The position numbers and the translations under genes are program-made. A model generated the notes under the pieces. That model saw nothing but the letters and a program-made list of their open reading frames with translations, was not told where the DNA came from and searched no databases. Of a stretch of 64,000 nucleotides of DNA, positions 1 to 11,324 are shown one piece after another. The stretch is taken from positions 1,147,890 to 1,211,889 of the forward strand of contig JXTC01000047.1 in the NCBI GenBank assembly GCA_002914845.1, read 5' to 3'. Source of the DNA: Trema orientale. Taxonomy: Eukaryota; Streptophyta; Magnoliopsida; Rosales; Cannabaceae. How positions within the stretch are numbered: position 1 is the stretch's first letter; each line of letters starts with the position of its first letter.

Positions 1-1101
1 TGCAGTCTTAACTAACTCATAACTAACTTTCTGTTATAACATCCAACTAACTTAACCAAATTAGTTGTCACCAACTGTCAACATGATCAAATATGATACT
101 TTATGGATTAAATTGCAAATTATGTTTATAAACTGTTTTTAAAGTTTATCATCGATATTGAATTATGTAGGAGGCAGATCACATTGGTTAGCATGTCAAA
201 TGCATTGTTTTTATGATGTTTTTGCAGGAACTTGATTTTGTGGACTTAAACAAATACAATTGTTTTGTTGTCGAAATTTTTGGAAATCATTGCGTAGTTG
301 ATTTTATGAACTAAATAGTGATTGTACATATCCATTTCATGCATCTGCGTTACATATTACATTGCTTGATACACGATGAACATCAGTGCACAAATGTCCA
401 AGCAGGATATGCAGACTTATTATATCTTGACCACAGATGACCATTCGGGGGAGACTTCCAAACTATGTCATGTGGTGATATATGTATGTGTATGGTGTGA
501 TTGGAATATACAAGTATTTTGGATAACTATTTTGGAATTGATATGGTATATTATGCGTTGGAAATTTTATTTGTAAAGTCTTTGGAAATATTTTGTAAAA
601 TTTCTAACCATGCAAGACTTTAAATAGAAAATATTCTATGTACAATGTCTGTAATCGATTCTTTACTGAGCTTTGGCTCACCCCCTCTTTTCCTCGTGGT
701 ACCTAGTGTGATTTAGACAAAGAGGCTTAGTTGAGGCATTGGAAGCTTACCAATAGATATTTTGTTTGGTAGATTCCTATTAGACTTACGGGTGTTAGAC
801 TTTAGTAGGAATATGAATTGTTTATGACTATATATACCTATGTGTAAGATTACGTGATAATATGTATAATCTATGTCTATGATTAATAGTGAGAGATGAA
901 TGTAAGATGCATGATATTGGATAATTAGTTCTATTTTAGTCTATATTTAAAGGGTGATTATTTCAATTGAAAGTTTTCTAGTGGCTATTTTTGATATTTA
1001 AATTTTTTTTGAAACTTTGAACTATTTTAAAAGCTAAATTTTGGTATTTTTAATGGGTGAATTACCAACTTTGCTACTGATCCCGTCCTTGGGTTGTGAC
1101 A
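1..1101 (+). mobile_element. Ty3/gypsy-type LTR, 3' part, cut by the window edge
   Basis: The stretch ends in TGTGACA and follows the same order of landmarks as the right LTR of the gypsy element at 39730-47027: a GTCACACTGGTTGGTGTG-like block (here near 175), a 'TACTGAGC...GCTCAC' block near 665, then an AT-rich tail. It has no coding capacity. Its left end lies outside the window, so whether it is a solo LTR or belongs to a larger element is unknown. It is a diverged fossil. Confidence 0.5.
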
Positions 1102-2318
1102 TTATAGATATATCTCAATGGAAAATAATATAAAAGTATTGGATTAAAAATCATGTCAATTCATTAACTGATCAAGTTTTAATTTATTTAAATTATGATT
1201 AATATCTCTAGCATTATTCTATTTTTATATATTTTCTTGATAGGGATAGCATTTGTGTCGACATTCGTGTCGATTGATACTTATTGTATTATATAAAAGA
1301 TTCTTTCAATCTAAACCCAACCCGTGATCTACCTAGCTTGTTGAAAAATCCTCGATAAATCGAACTCGCACCAACTTTTGAGCCGTATTTTTTACTATTA
1401 TTTTACTCTTTTTAGGACTATTTAATCCTTATATGCAAAAGAAAAAAAATGAAAAAATTATACAAATTAAAGTATCATTATTTATTAAAAATACATGATC
1501 AAAAATTAGTATTATCTGGTCTTTATGTTTTTTTTTATGGCTTTTGAAATTTAAATTTTTTTTAATAGTTTAATTACCTATGTATTTATTGCCGAGTCAA
1601 ATTAACAGGTCAGTTTCATGTCAAGCGAGTTGGCCTTAATCTAACTTGTTTTTAATTTGTGTCAAGCGAATCCACCCGATTTCAACCTCATAATTTTTTC
1701 ATCAACTCAAACCTATAAAAAAAAAACATATTGTGTTTGTTCCAGATTTTTGTGTCATAACCTGAATTGTCACCCCTATTCTTTATGAATAGTGACCACA
1801 AGTCTAACAAAAAAAAAAAAAAAAAATTTGTGTTTCCAATTTTCATCAGTACATGGATACTAATGTTTGGATGGACTAGGAAAATTATCACAGAGCTTGT
1901 TATTCTTGACTTGGATTATTTGGCGTTTGGAGAAGGAACCCAACTACTAGATACTTTGACACATAATATACGGGAAGATTCAACGGATGTACAGTTCCAC
2001 TAGTCACAACAATATAATAATAATTCTGGTAGAAATTTATATGGCCGCAAAACTGATAATTTGGTCATTTAGAATATATATCCAATTTAATAATAATATT
2101 GCCCAAAACGAAAAAAAATAAGAAGGAAACGAAAAAAAAAAAGAGAGGAAAAAAGAAAAGAGGAAAGACTTCGTGAGGCACATAATAACTTGTTCATGCA
2201 TGCAAATTAGAATTAAAAGCTTCAGTATACAGACTTTCAATACCGAGTTAATTAATTCTTCTTGTATGACCGGTTCAATTTCTAAAGCCTTTTAAGTCTT
2301 ACCGTATATGAGATATCT
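1102..2318. other. AT-rich spacer with a dispersed repeat; left edge of the peptide cluster
   Basis: No gene is supported. Positions about 1240-1780 hold a dispersed repeat that ends in GAATTGTCACCCCT. A related end (GAATTGTCACCCC) closes the insertion in the broken type A copy at about 24486, so this is probably one family of non-autonomous element. From about 2040 the sequence matches the 5' flank of the type A peptide genes, including the 'GTTAATTAATTCTTCTTG' block shared by all copies. Confidence 0.45.
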
Positions 2319-2417
2319 AGTCAAGAGTCAAAGCAAACTTTCATCTTGGAGAATATAGAAAAAATAAAACATACGTAGTTCAATTCATCCAAGTCATAGG
2401 TGGACGATACTATAAAA
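2319..2417 (+). promoter_or_regulatory. Type A promoter: paired AGTCAA sites and TATA box (copy A1)
   Basis: AGTCAAGAGTCAAAG at 2319-2333 gives two AGTCAA motifs 7 bp apart, which are TTGACT (the W-box core bound by WRKY factors) on the other strand. TATAAAA at 2411-2417 lies 159 bp before the ATG. The same arrangement precedes the other type A genes. WRKY control is an inference. Confidence 0.6.
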
Positions 2418-2569
2418 ACCCCATAATATTGTGTCACCAATTCACTGCAAAAGAACCCCTCTTGTCTCCGTCATTGTCAATTAGTTGTCCATCAATATAT
2501 ATTCTATACCAAATCTTTGCTATATTAATATATACATAGCTTTAATATTTGTAGACATACAAAATTAGA

Positions 2570-2845
2570 ATGAGGCACATTAATCCAAGTAAAGTGCTTT
2601 TGGTTCTGGTCATTGTCCTTGTCATGATCAATTTTAATAGCGGTAGAGTGTTGATGAAGCAAGATTTTAGTAATCTGTGCTTGGAGTCGTCGCTACAGCA
2701 GGGGGGTAGCCGCCTAACACCCCCTGCGCCCAACCCAACTGTCCCTAAGACTTCGATCAACCAAAGGAACTTCGCTGGAGGCCCTACCAAATACATACCA
2801 CGTTCTCGTGCACTAACCCAGCCTAATGGTTCGGTTTTGGCCTAG
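2570..2845 (+). CDS. Type A small secreted peptide precursor (copy A1, 91 aa)
   Basis: Product of 91 residues of a family I do not recognise by name. Residues 1-23 form a hydrophobic signal peptide (core about 9-20). Then come GRVLM at 25-29, CLESSLQQGG at 37-46 (LESWLQRGG in its sisters), a proline-rich stretch about 49-60, and the family's C-terminal core QRNFAGG at 65-71 followed by PTKY. It is the most diverged of the whole copies: the EGG before RVL is reduced, the TIDP segment before the core is missing, and the tail differs. The ATG matches the start of the sister genes. A TATA box lies 159 bp upstream and AATAAA is at 2969-2974. A secreted signalling peptide released from the C-terminal half is the likeliest role, by inference only. 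Confidence 0.75.
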   Translation: MRHINPSKVLLVLVIVLVMINFNSGRVLMKQDFSNLCLESSLQQGGSRLTPPAPNPTVPKTSINQRNFAGGPTKYIPRSRALTQPNGSVLA

Positions 2846-2968
2846 CTTTTAATACTATATTAATTCTCAATTAAATAAGCCCAAAGTTGAAGTAGTTCAT
2901 GGGTAACGTAAGGGACGCAAACCAATTTGCTTGTTGATCTGCTTTTTTATTTTTCTCTTTTGCCTCCA

Positions 2969-2974
2969 AATAAA
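2969..2974 (+). terminator. Polyadenylation signal AATAAA of A1
   Basis: AATAAA is followed by a TTGTGCTTGTTGTACA block. The same pair of signals sits about 90-120 bp after the stop in all four coding type A copies. Confidence 0.6.
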
Positions 2975-3899
2975 ATAATGTTGTGCTTGTTGTACACGAT
3001 GAGCCATATTTAGTATTAGGATTTACTAAGTATTTGCATATACAACAAAATATGATCTTTCTTTTTCCTTTTTTTTTTTTCAAGGTTACGAGGTGTGTAA
3101 TATTTGTGATCGATATTATTTGGAGTAAATAAAAGGATATTTATTTGTTAGTACTTTTTTTCCTTATTGTTTTTAGTGTTCGTTTCGCACTGATAATATC
3201 GTTTTTGACTTATTATACTTGTCTATGTTTATATATAGGTTATATATGCATGTATTTACACAAATACATCACTAATAATTAAAAGGAGGCAAACCTTGAT
3301 CTGCTCCTTATAACATGGATATAAAGCCGGGGTATGATTTGTTAGAGCGTAATAATATTATTCTTGATCCATAGTTTAACAGTTTAATTTTTTGTGAAAT
3401 GTTAGAACATAATAATTATCCTTATTGGTCCGCATTTCAAACAATTTAAGTTTTTGGGATGCACTGACAATATATTAATTGTATCAAAACATGAATTCTC
3501 GATCAGTTGGAATCTTGTATTTGCAATCAATATGTGCTGGAAGCAAACATAATTGCGAACCGTCAATAAAATCTTACTCTAGGCCACTTCACTCGATAGT
3601 GTATTCAAGAAATACTTAATTATATATATACACCAATGTGATTTTTTTTACCTATAGTATTGTTTTGCCAAATTAAAATTCATCGCACACATCTTTTCAT
3701 GATAAAAGGTAGAGAAAGAAAATCATTAAATAATATGTATTTATTCTTATTATTTTTTCTTCTAATTACTCAAATTATGATAGCCGTTAAATAATGATTC
3801 AACAGCTAAGAAAAAATACCTATTGATAGGCTAAAAAAAATATTTACCGGATTTTAGCCCTATATATATATATATTGCAATACTACTACATGCATACAT
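2975..3899. other. Non-coding 3' flank of A1 and AT-rich spacer
   Basis: The first part (to about 3290) matches the 3' flank of other type A copies, including GTGTGTAATATTTGTGATC near 3093. The rest is AT-rich with no supported gene. Confidence 0.5.
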
Positions 3900-4298
3900 C
3901 ACTATGAAAAACCTTATTTTTAGTGACGACAGAAATTGTAACTAAAAGTGAAAAATTTATGACTATTTAAAGAATGTCATTATCTTTATGTCGTGACTGA
4001 AAGTCTGTATCTAAAAGTTTTAGTCACAGAAATGACAATTTATTATGACTAAATATAGTACTTTTAGTCATAACAAACTTCTTTACTATTAACAAAACAA
4101 AAAGTTGTGACTAAAAAGTACATTAGTGACAGTTTGTGACTAAATGTCAACTTTTAGTCACATAAAATTATTACTTATGACTAAATATCAATTTTTAGTC
4201 ACATAAAATTATTAGTTGTGACAACACGTTATTTTTAGTCACAAAAAAATCGGTTATGACAAAAAAATTTGTCAATAAATGTTGATATTTTTGTAGTG
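3900..4298. mobile_element. CACTA-like MITE (399 bp)
   Basis: The element begins CACTATGAAAAA and ends TTTTTGTAGTG, near-inverse ends of the CACTA class, and is flanked on both sides by CATACAT, so the usual 3 bp target duplication (CAT) fits. The interior is packed with TTTTAGTCAC and GTGACTAAA units in both orientations, the subterminal repeat pattern typical of this superfamily. It has no coding sequence, so it is non-autonomous. Confidence 0.75.
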
Positions 4299-4518
4299 CA
4301 TACATACCAAAACATGAATGTATTCGACTATAGTGTGAGTGAACGTCTATTTTGGAATATAAAGCGCATGGAAGTTGAATTATAGTTGATGATCAGACAA
4401 GTACTATTCATTTCCTTGTATAAATTAGGGAAAATATCGTAGAAAACCTCTGTTTTTTAAAAATTTTAACGGAAAGTCCTATATTTTAGTAAATGTCAGA
4501 GAACTCCTTGTAATTAAA

Positions 4519-4557
<39 letters not shown>

Positions 4558-4976
4558 GAAAACCCCTTTTAATCTAAGTGTTTGTTATATGTCTCCCACT
4601 GCACTAGAAATTAGATAATAAAAGTACTAAGATACCCTCTATTGTCACTAGCCCCACGAACACCTCTATTGTCACTAGCCCCACGAACATGAAGAATCAT
4701 TCCAAAATAATCAAAAGTTTTTTCTTAGAAAGCCTTTAATTATATATTTTGGGATGCGTCTTCCCCTTAGTGATGTTTGAAAACATGAATAGGGAATTCT
4801 AATATTTATAGGCTAATGATAATGTGAGGATCAGCCATATATATAGTAACAAAAAGATCCGACGAAAATTAAGAATATATTGGTATAGATCATAGATAAA
4901 CCGATTAGGGTGATCATAATTAATTTGGCAGTTGGATAATTGGATATTATCCAATTAATGGAACCAAAATGAAAAT

Positions 4977-5036
<60 letters not shown>

Positions 5037-5100
5037 TTTGAGGTACGTACAATGTGTCTCATGCACGTTAATTATGCACATATGAAAACTAAGATTAAAA
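4299..5100. other. Non-coding spacer with simple repeats
   Basis: Holds part of the duplicated cluster spacer (about 4340-4520), an (ATT)n microsatellite at about 4520-4557, a 27 bp tandem duplication at 4635-4688, and a long (GA)n run at about 4980-5033. No gene is supported. Confidence 0.6.
4980..5033. repeat. (GA)n microsatellite
   Basis: An uninterrupted GA dinucleotide run of about 54 bp within the 5' flank of the gene-less type A copy. Confidence 0.9.
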
Positions 5101-5345
5101 TTTAGGATATTCATATTTCCAAATCGTGTTAGTTAATTCTTCTTGTATGACCGGTTGAATGTCTAAATCAATTACCGTATTTATTACTCAGAGTCAGAAC
5201 AAACTTCCATCTTGAAAAATTAGTATAAATAGGTGAAAAATATTAGCTCGAGTAGTACGACATATAAGTCATATGTACACACTATAAAAACCCCTCAGCC
5301 CCTACAAGAATTCTTCAACAACATAATTATTGGTATCATTAATTC
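5101..5345 (+). pseudogene. Gene-less type A promoter and leader remnant
   Basis: This stretch matches the 5' flank of the type A genes: GTTAGTTAATTCTTCTTG, CCGGTTGAATGTCTAAA, then TATAAAAACCCC at 5283-5294 and the leader up to 'AATTCACTACAAA'. It then jumps straight into sequence that in other copies lies several hundred bases after the stop codon (compare 5380-5480 with 8090-8170). The coding body is therefore deleted and only a promoter remains. The AGTCAA pair is also degraded here (GAGTCAGAAC). Confidence 0.65.
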
Positions 5346-6489
5346 ACTACAAATGCCTATGTTTTTTTTTTCTTTTTATTTTCCACCGACTATTTAGCGT
5401 TCGTTAATTTTGGGATTGAAATAAATGGTTAATTTTCAATTTATATACACATGAAGACATTTTCTACCTAAGGGCTATGGACATGTTAACTACATGTATT
5501 TGTCTCGCATATTATTATAAGATTATAAAGCTTGGAGTTGGATTGTGCACTTGATTAGAAGTCTAAGCAAAAAAAAAAAAAAAAAACAATCTTCGTTTTT
5601 GCTCTTATATTTGTATAGTAGTTAAAATAACGGAAGTACGTAAGGGCCTTTTATTTTTTTCGATCTGTTAACAATAAATAGTTTTTTTGAGTAACAAAAT
5701 ACTTTGTACAAGCTTTGTGCTACTTTAATTGTGCTATCACAATATCATGCTTCGTATATCTATATAATACTAGCTATATACATATATATATATTATATTC
5801 AAGTAATACTTATGAATTAAACATATGCCGAAGCATATATACACCAGCGGTTGCGTACAGTAGTACTAGTGTACTAACGTATTTGAATATATTGTATGTT
5901 GCCATCCATTTGTGCATATAACTTAATGCATCAACAATTGACTTAAGGTTGATGAAATATATTTTAAAACAAAAATAGAGGAAAATTAATGGGAATCAAT
6001 TTTTCTCTTTAAAGGTATAGATCACTATATCAGTATACGTAAGACGATTCTATCTTGATTGGTCAAGAAGTACTGCATTTACTCTCTAATTATTAAAAAA
6101 GTTTAAATATGAGCCTCCATATAGAGAGTAATAATTAAGCTTCTAACTGATTATCAGCTTTATAATCCAACGCATTACGGAAAGTGATATAGGTAGAATC
6201 AAAATGTTGTATATATTGAAATAAGGGATTCGCAACTATAATAATTTTCAAAGTATACATACCTTTTTTTATAACAGAATATTGACACCTAATGAATACA
6301 CGCCATTCTATTAAAAAACAAATAAACCAATTAACAGTGGAGTTTCTTCCCCTTTATTTGTAAACTTAATTTGAGCTATATATATTACATTGCATGTTTT
6401 GGTATTTATGTTCGCTAGAACATATGTATCACATTTAAATTGACGAATAGATCATGAAGTTATGTGCGGCTACTCCAATCAGACTTTGC
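5346..6489. other. 3' flank of the deleted type A copy, non-coding
   Basis: Colinear with the interval between A2 and B2 (8090-9470) and between A6 and B3 (36500-37650), with landmarks such as ATTTGTCTCGCATA and CAACAGTGG. No gene is supported. Confidence 0.6.
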
Positions 6490-6693
6490 TTATATTGGAG
6501 CACATGGTGGAGGAGACGGCAGCAGAAAGTGGCCGCTAGCGAAGTTCCTCCCAATGGTTGAGGGCGCGAGGGCCTTCTTTGTTTTATAATGAGGACAAGT
6601 GTAACGTTTGGCGCCGTTGGGAGAAGGGGGATTGTTTTGCCCCTCTATCAGCGACCCCATTATGAAATTATCTTTCAAGAGTCCAGCAACCAC
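6490..6693 (-). pseudogene. Type B peptide gene remnant (copy B1)
   Basis: The 67-residue frame aligns with the mature part of type B precursors: GLLKDNFIMGSL (GRVLKDNFIMQSL in B4), a PPSPN stretch, HYKTKKAL, then STIGRNFASGH and a proline-rich tail with the single conserved Cys (PSPPPCAP). The signal peptide and the upstream TATA region are absent: the sequence before 6694 is unrelated. It is best read as a 5'-truncated pseudogene. A leaderless product cannot be excluded. Confidence 0.7.
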
Positions 6694-7228
6694 ATCTACA
6701 ATATGTGATAAGTAATTTGATTAGTACTTTTTAAATGTCCCCACTATATATTACAATTTGAGAAATTAGATATGAAACTACTAACATACCTTCTATTATC
6801 AATAGCCTTTTATGTGGAATTTATATGAACTTTTATTTCTAATAATATTATTTGATTTAGGGGCAGAGAATTGTTCTGTAGGCAAGTGCCAATCAGCTAG
6901 TTGGGATATGTGTGCATAGTTTTGATATTTTCTCATTCTCCACCTATATTTCATTGGGGAAAAAAAAAAAAAACAAAACATGACAGGCTCACTATAATGA
7001 TAATTTGGCAATGAGATTATCCAATTAATTAATGGAGCCAAAACGAAAATGAAGATGAAAGGGGAAAAAAACAATAAGATAAAATTTTTGAGGTACACTA
7101 TTGTGTCTCTCGCGTTGAAGCATGCAAATTAAATTTAAAACTTTAGGATATTCATTTTCCAAACCGTGTTAATTAATTCTTCTCGTATGACCTGTTGATT
7201 AATGTCTTAAACTTTTACCGTATTGGTT
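6694..7228. other. Non-coding spacer and distal 5' flank of A2
   Basis: The right part (from about 6990) is the shared type A upstream region (AATTTGGCAATGAGATTATC, then GTTAATTAATTCTTCTCG). Nothing gene-like is seen. Confidence 0.55.
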
Positions 7229-7335
7229 AGTCAAGAGTCAAAACAAGCTTTGATCATCAAGAAATATGGAAAAACTTACGAAGTACTATTAGCTCAAGTA
7301 ATACGGCATAAGTCTCAGGTTACACACTATAAAAA
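7229..7335 (+). promoter_or_regulatory. Type A promoter: paired AGTCAA sites and TATA box (copy A2)
   Basis: AGTCAAGAGTCAAAAC starts at 7229. TATAAAAA at 7328-7335 lies 181 bp before the ATG. Same layout as in A1, A4 and A6. Confidence 0.6.
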
Positions 7336-7508
7336 CCCCTTCGCCCCCACATGAATTCTTCAACAACATTAATATTGTATTATCAATTCACCAGCCCCCC
7401 CACATCCCAAAATAAAAACCCTTCTTCAGTTCTTGTCCTCCTCTCCATTAAATCAATATTATTAAATACCAAATCTTTGCAAGCCTTTTCAATTTGTGCA
7501 ACAAAATT

Positions 7509-7790
7509 ATGAAGCCTTTAAGTAAAGTGCTTTTGCTACTGATCACTTTCCTTGTCATTATCAATTTTAACATCTTTTTGATTGAAGGTGGTCGAGTGTT
7601 GATGATGAAGGGAGAGGTTAATAATCTGTATTTGGAATCTTGGCTGCAGAGGGGGGGAAACACACCCCCGTCGCCCAACAAAACAATCCCTCCAAAGCAT
7701 CAAGGCCGAACTATCGACCCTGCCTCGATCAACCAAAGGAATTTCGCGGGAGGCCAGACCAAATTTTCATGCACTAATCGAGCCTCATGA
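7509..7790 (+). CDS. Type A small secreted peptide precursor (copy A2, 93 aa)
   Basis: The start chosen is the ATG aligned with the sister genes; an in-frame ATG at 7494 would add five residues that are not conserved as coding. Residues 1-25 are a signal peptide (LLLLITFLVII core). EGGRVLMM is at 26-33, LYLESWLQRGG at 40-50, a PSP-rich middle at 53-63, GRTIDP at 66-71, and the core SINQRNFAGG at 73-82, followed by QTKF and a tail that differs from A4/A6. The product is small, has one Cys and no transmembrane segment after the signal, so it should be secreted. The type B gene B2 lies tail to tail about 1.7 kb away. Function unknown; a peptide-hormone or phytocytokine precursor is an inference. 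Confidence 0.82.
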   Translation: MKPLSKVLLLLITFLVIINFNIFLIEGGRVLMMKGEVNNLYLESWLQRGGNTPPSPNKTIPPKHQGRTIDPASINQRNFAGGQTKFSCTNRAS

Positions 7791-7877
7791 ACTATGCCAC
7801 TAGTTGAAGATCGTGATGAATAAGAGCAGCAAACCCGCCATTTGCTTCTTCTTTTTCTTTTCTTTTTTTTTTTTTCA

Positions 7878-7883
7878 AATAAA
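7878..7883 (+). terminator. Polyadenylation signal AATAAA of A2
   Basis: AATAAA precedes TTGTGCTCGGTGTACAAG, the 3' block conserved in all type A genes. Confidence 0.6.
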
Positions 7884-9471
7884 AGAATGTTGTGCTCGGT
7901 GTACAAGATGTGTCCATGCACTTTGCTATAGAATTTTACAAGTATGTATGTATTCATAGCTATACGACAAATTAATAAAAACAAAAGTAAAGATTATTTA
8001 CTTTCGTTTTTTTTCTTTTTCTCCAGGTGACCAGTGTGTAATTGTGATCAATTAATTAAAATGACATACAAATTTGCTCCTCCCGGATTATTTAGTGCTT
8101 TTTATTTTTGCATTATTATTTTTAATTTGTATACGTGTACAAACATAAAGACATTTGATGTTTAAGGGCGAGGACGGTTGGACTTGTTAACGACTTGTAT
8201 TTGTCTCGCATAATTATTAGATAAAGCTTGTAGTTGGAGTGTGCGCTTGAGTAAATGTCTAAGCAAAAATTAATTTTTTATGCTCTTACAGTAGTAGTTA
8301 GAATCGCAGAATTAGGGCCTTTTTTATTCATCGATTAACAATACAGTACTTTGTTTCGCATATCATTTTGTTTTGTTCAAGATTTGTGAAAAGCAACATA
8401 GATACTGCTACTTTATATTGTGTATCACAAGATATTGCTTTCGCAAATAATAATTTATAGTATTCAAGTCCTATATATGTATATATACACATCATGTATT
8501 CAATAAGCAGTAAGAAATTATATGTTACACCGTATATATACACCAACGATTCCATACAACACTAAATAAAGTATTTGAATATGTTACATGTTTTCATCCA
8601 TTTACAAATATAAAGCCCACCAAAAGCATTAATTAATATTTAAGGTCGATGAAATTAAAACAACGGAGGAAAATGAATAGAGATTAATCTTTCTCTTTAT
8701 TTCTAATAGATGACTAAGAGATCAGTAATATTTAAGATTCCATCTTGATTGCTTAGACAAGTGTTATTAATTTCCGTGTCTAAAAATTTCTTGACAGAGT
8801 AATATTAGAGATACTAATAACTTACACAAAAAATTTGTACTACATGAGTTGACATTTATATCAATCACTAAATTTTAAATGATGTAATCTCACTCAAAGA
8901 TAAAATAGTAGTTTAAACGGATGCCACATCATTGATGTAACCTTTTGTTACAAATTTTTGGTATCCTAATAATTATTCTTTCTTGACATGAGCCTTCAAA
9001 TTGATTTGAATTAAATTACCCTAGTGATCGGTCATAGTAACTAAGCCACTTATAAATCATAATTAGTGGAGAAATAGCTAACTTATTAACAAATTATAAA
9101 GCCTCTAGCTGATTATATATATAATCAGCTTTATAACTCAAAACTAATGCGGGAAGTATATAAGTAGAATTAAAATACAGTATTGAAATTAATTTTTTTA
9201 ATCTTTTAAGTTTCACTCTGATCAATAGATCAAAGTATACATAGCTTTTATACAGAATTAAACCTAATAAATTAATACACGCCATAATATAGAAAAGTAA
9301 ACAAATAAACCAACAGTGGGAGTTCCCTTTTCCCCATTATTCCCCATTATTTGTAAACTTAATTTAACGACTACGACATTCCAAGTACTTGGTACGTTCA
9401 CATGTATCATTAAGTTGATGAATAATAGATCATGAAGCTTAATGTACAGCCATTCCAATCGGATGACTTTG
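7884..9471. other. Non-coding interval between tail-to-tail A2 and B2
   Basis: Colinear with the A6-B3 interval (36300-37650). No gene is supported; the short frames here are not conserved between copies. Confidence 0.6.
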
Positions 9472-9536
9472 CTAAATGGTATCGGAGTAAGCATATGGAA
9501 AAGGCGGCGACAGAGAGTGGCGCCCTGCGAAGTTCC
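9472..9536 (-). pseudogene. Type B gene B2, 3' end, left of a gypsy insertion
   Basis: The minus strand reads the last part of a type B precursor (NFAG, then a Ser/Pro-rich tail with the YAYSDT end seen in B4) to a stop at 9472-9474. It is cut at 9536 by the Ty3/gypsy element. The 5 bp GTTCC at 9532-9536 recurs at 19495-19499 as the target duplication. The rest of the gene lies at 19495-19713. The tail lacks the conserved Cys of B1, B3 and B4. Confidence 0.85.
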
Positions 9537-11324
9537 TGTCACGATATGATGCCGAGGTCAGTGGCAGAATGAGTATTTCATAAAATAGAAATACTAGAAA
9601 ATATTTTAAAAATAAATAAAAAGTGCGCGAAATTTTTAATTTTTTAAACTAGCTTCGATAAAATATTTAATTAAAATAAAATCCCACAGTTATGATCATC
9701 TATCAAACATAGATAATAAATAAAATATATGTTTAATAGTCATGCATCGAGCAATCATCTCACACCCAAAAATAGACATAAGTTATACAAATCATGTCAA
9801 AATGCCACAAATAAGCTTACTCAGTTATAATTAAATCTAAATTCCTACTCAAGTCTATAATCCACAAGTCTCGTAGAAATTTACCAAAATATAAACAAAC
9901 TGCTAAGCCGACAATACCTCGATTTAAGTCTCTCTGTCCAGATCACACTGAGTGCCACCTGAGGGAAAGAAGGGAGGGTGAGCTATTGCCCAGTAGAGAA
10001 TTGATTACAGGTTTTTATACATAATAAATATATTCACGTTGAAGGTCCTGGATAGTTAGTAGTCCATTCAAAACAATTCACAAAATCCAATCCAATAATT
10101 CAAACATTCCAAACTATTGTAAAATATCCATCAAAGCCAGTACATATCTATTCAGGCTAACATATAACTATATATGCAATCTTGATGTCTGAAGTATCCT
10201 AGTGGGTCACCCGTAAGTTCGAGCCACCTATAAAGGCGACCGTAAGTCCGAGCACCCAACTTGGGGTACCGTAAGTCCGACGGCCGTGTAAGTATGTGAA
10301 TGCATACAAATACTATATGAATAACAGAAAAAGGATATGCATAATTTCCACAAAATCACAAAATAACCATGCAATATTCTTTAATCAAACCACTTTTAGT
10401 CCTCAAAACTAAGTTCTCAAATCATTTTGGATTTTTTAAAAATTTCGGTAGCATGACAGCCATTTTTGATAAAAACCCAAAAATCTAATTTTCTATAGAA
10501 AATAGTTCAAAACAGTATATATGACATGACAACCAAAGTGACGTGCCTCCCAGGCAGTTTATATTTCAAATCAGGGAAAAAACAGATATAAACACAATTT
10601 TTACAAATTAATTCACGAAAGAAATTCTATATTTATTTAAAATATGTAAATTTATAATTTAAAATAATCTTAGAATCAAGTAATCGAATTCCTACCTCAA
10701 TTGAGTGTCTAAATAGTGTTGCAGTGTTATAGAGAGCATTTGACGTCGTTTGGCGGTCATTCGGAGGATCGGGCATCGTTTTCGATTTCAATCCATTGGT
10801 TTCAAAATTCGATTTTCAAACGGAGCTTCAAATCATAAAACAAACTTCATCACTAAATTCCTAGCACTTAAAATAGCTAGGTTAGGCATGTAATTCATTT
10901 TATTTGGGCTCGGGCCGAACCCGGGCTCACAGCATGCAAATCGAGGCAAATTTGAGTCGTCCGATTTTGTTTTTCATGCCCGTTTCGAAACATAGTCAAT
11001 ATATATCTCATTTTTCACCATTTTTAATGTAGAATCAAAATTGAACTATCCAATGAGATGGAAACTGAATGGAGCAGAATCGAGCTACGAGACAGCTACT
11101 AAGAGATTACTCGTGAGGAGACGAGTCGAACGGGACCAATTTTACAGTGAAACATTACTGGAATCATCGCCAGCGTCAGAAAAATAGCCGCGACTTCTTA
11201 GCATCAATGGCAGTGAACAGAGCCCTTTCAAGCAACAAATGTGGCAATGCTAGCTTCGTCTGGTCTTGGGCCTGTCGGCTCCAGGTGGTGGCGCAGCTTG
11301 AAGATCGCCAGAGAGACTCGTTGG

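Noticed and set aside
376-576. 66-residue open frame at the window start
   Set aside because: It lies in LTR-like sequence, has no signal peptide or family likeness, and is biased by AT-rich composition.
2037-2240. Lys/Phe-rich frame upstream of A1
   Set aside because: It is translation of A/T-rich low-complexity sequence that is part of the type A upstream region.
4831-5052. Ser/Leu repeat protein on the minus strand
   Set aside because: It is translation of the (GA)n microsatellite.
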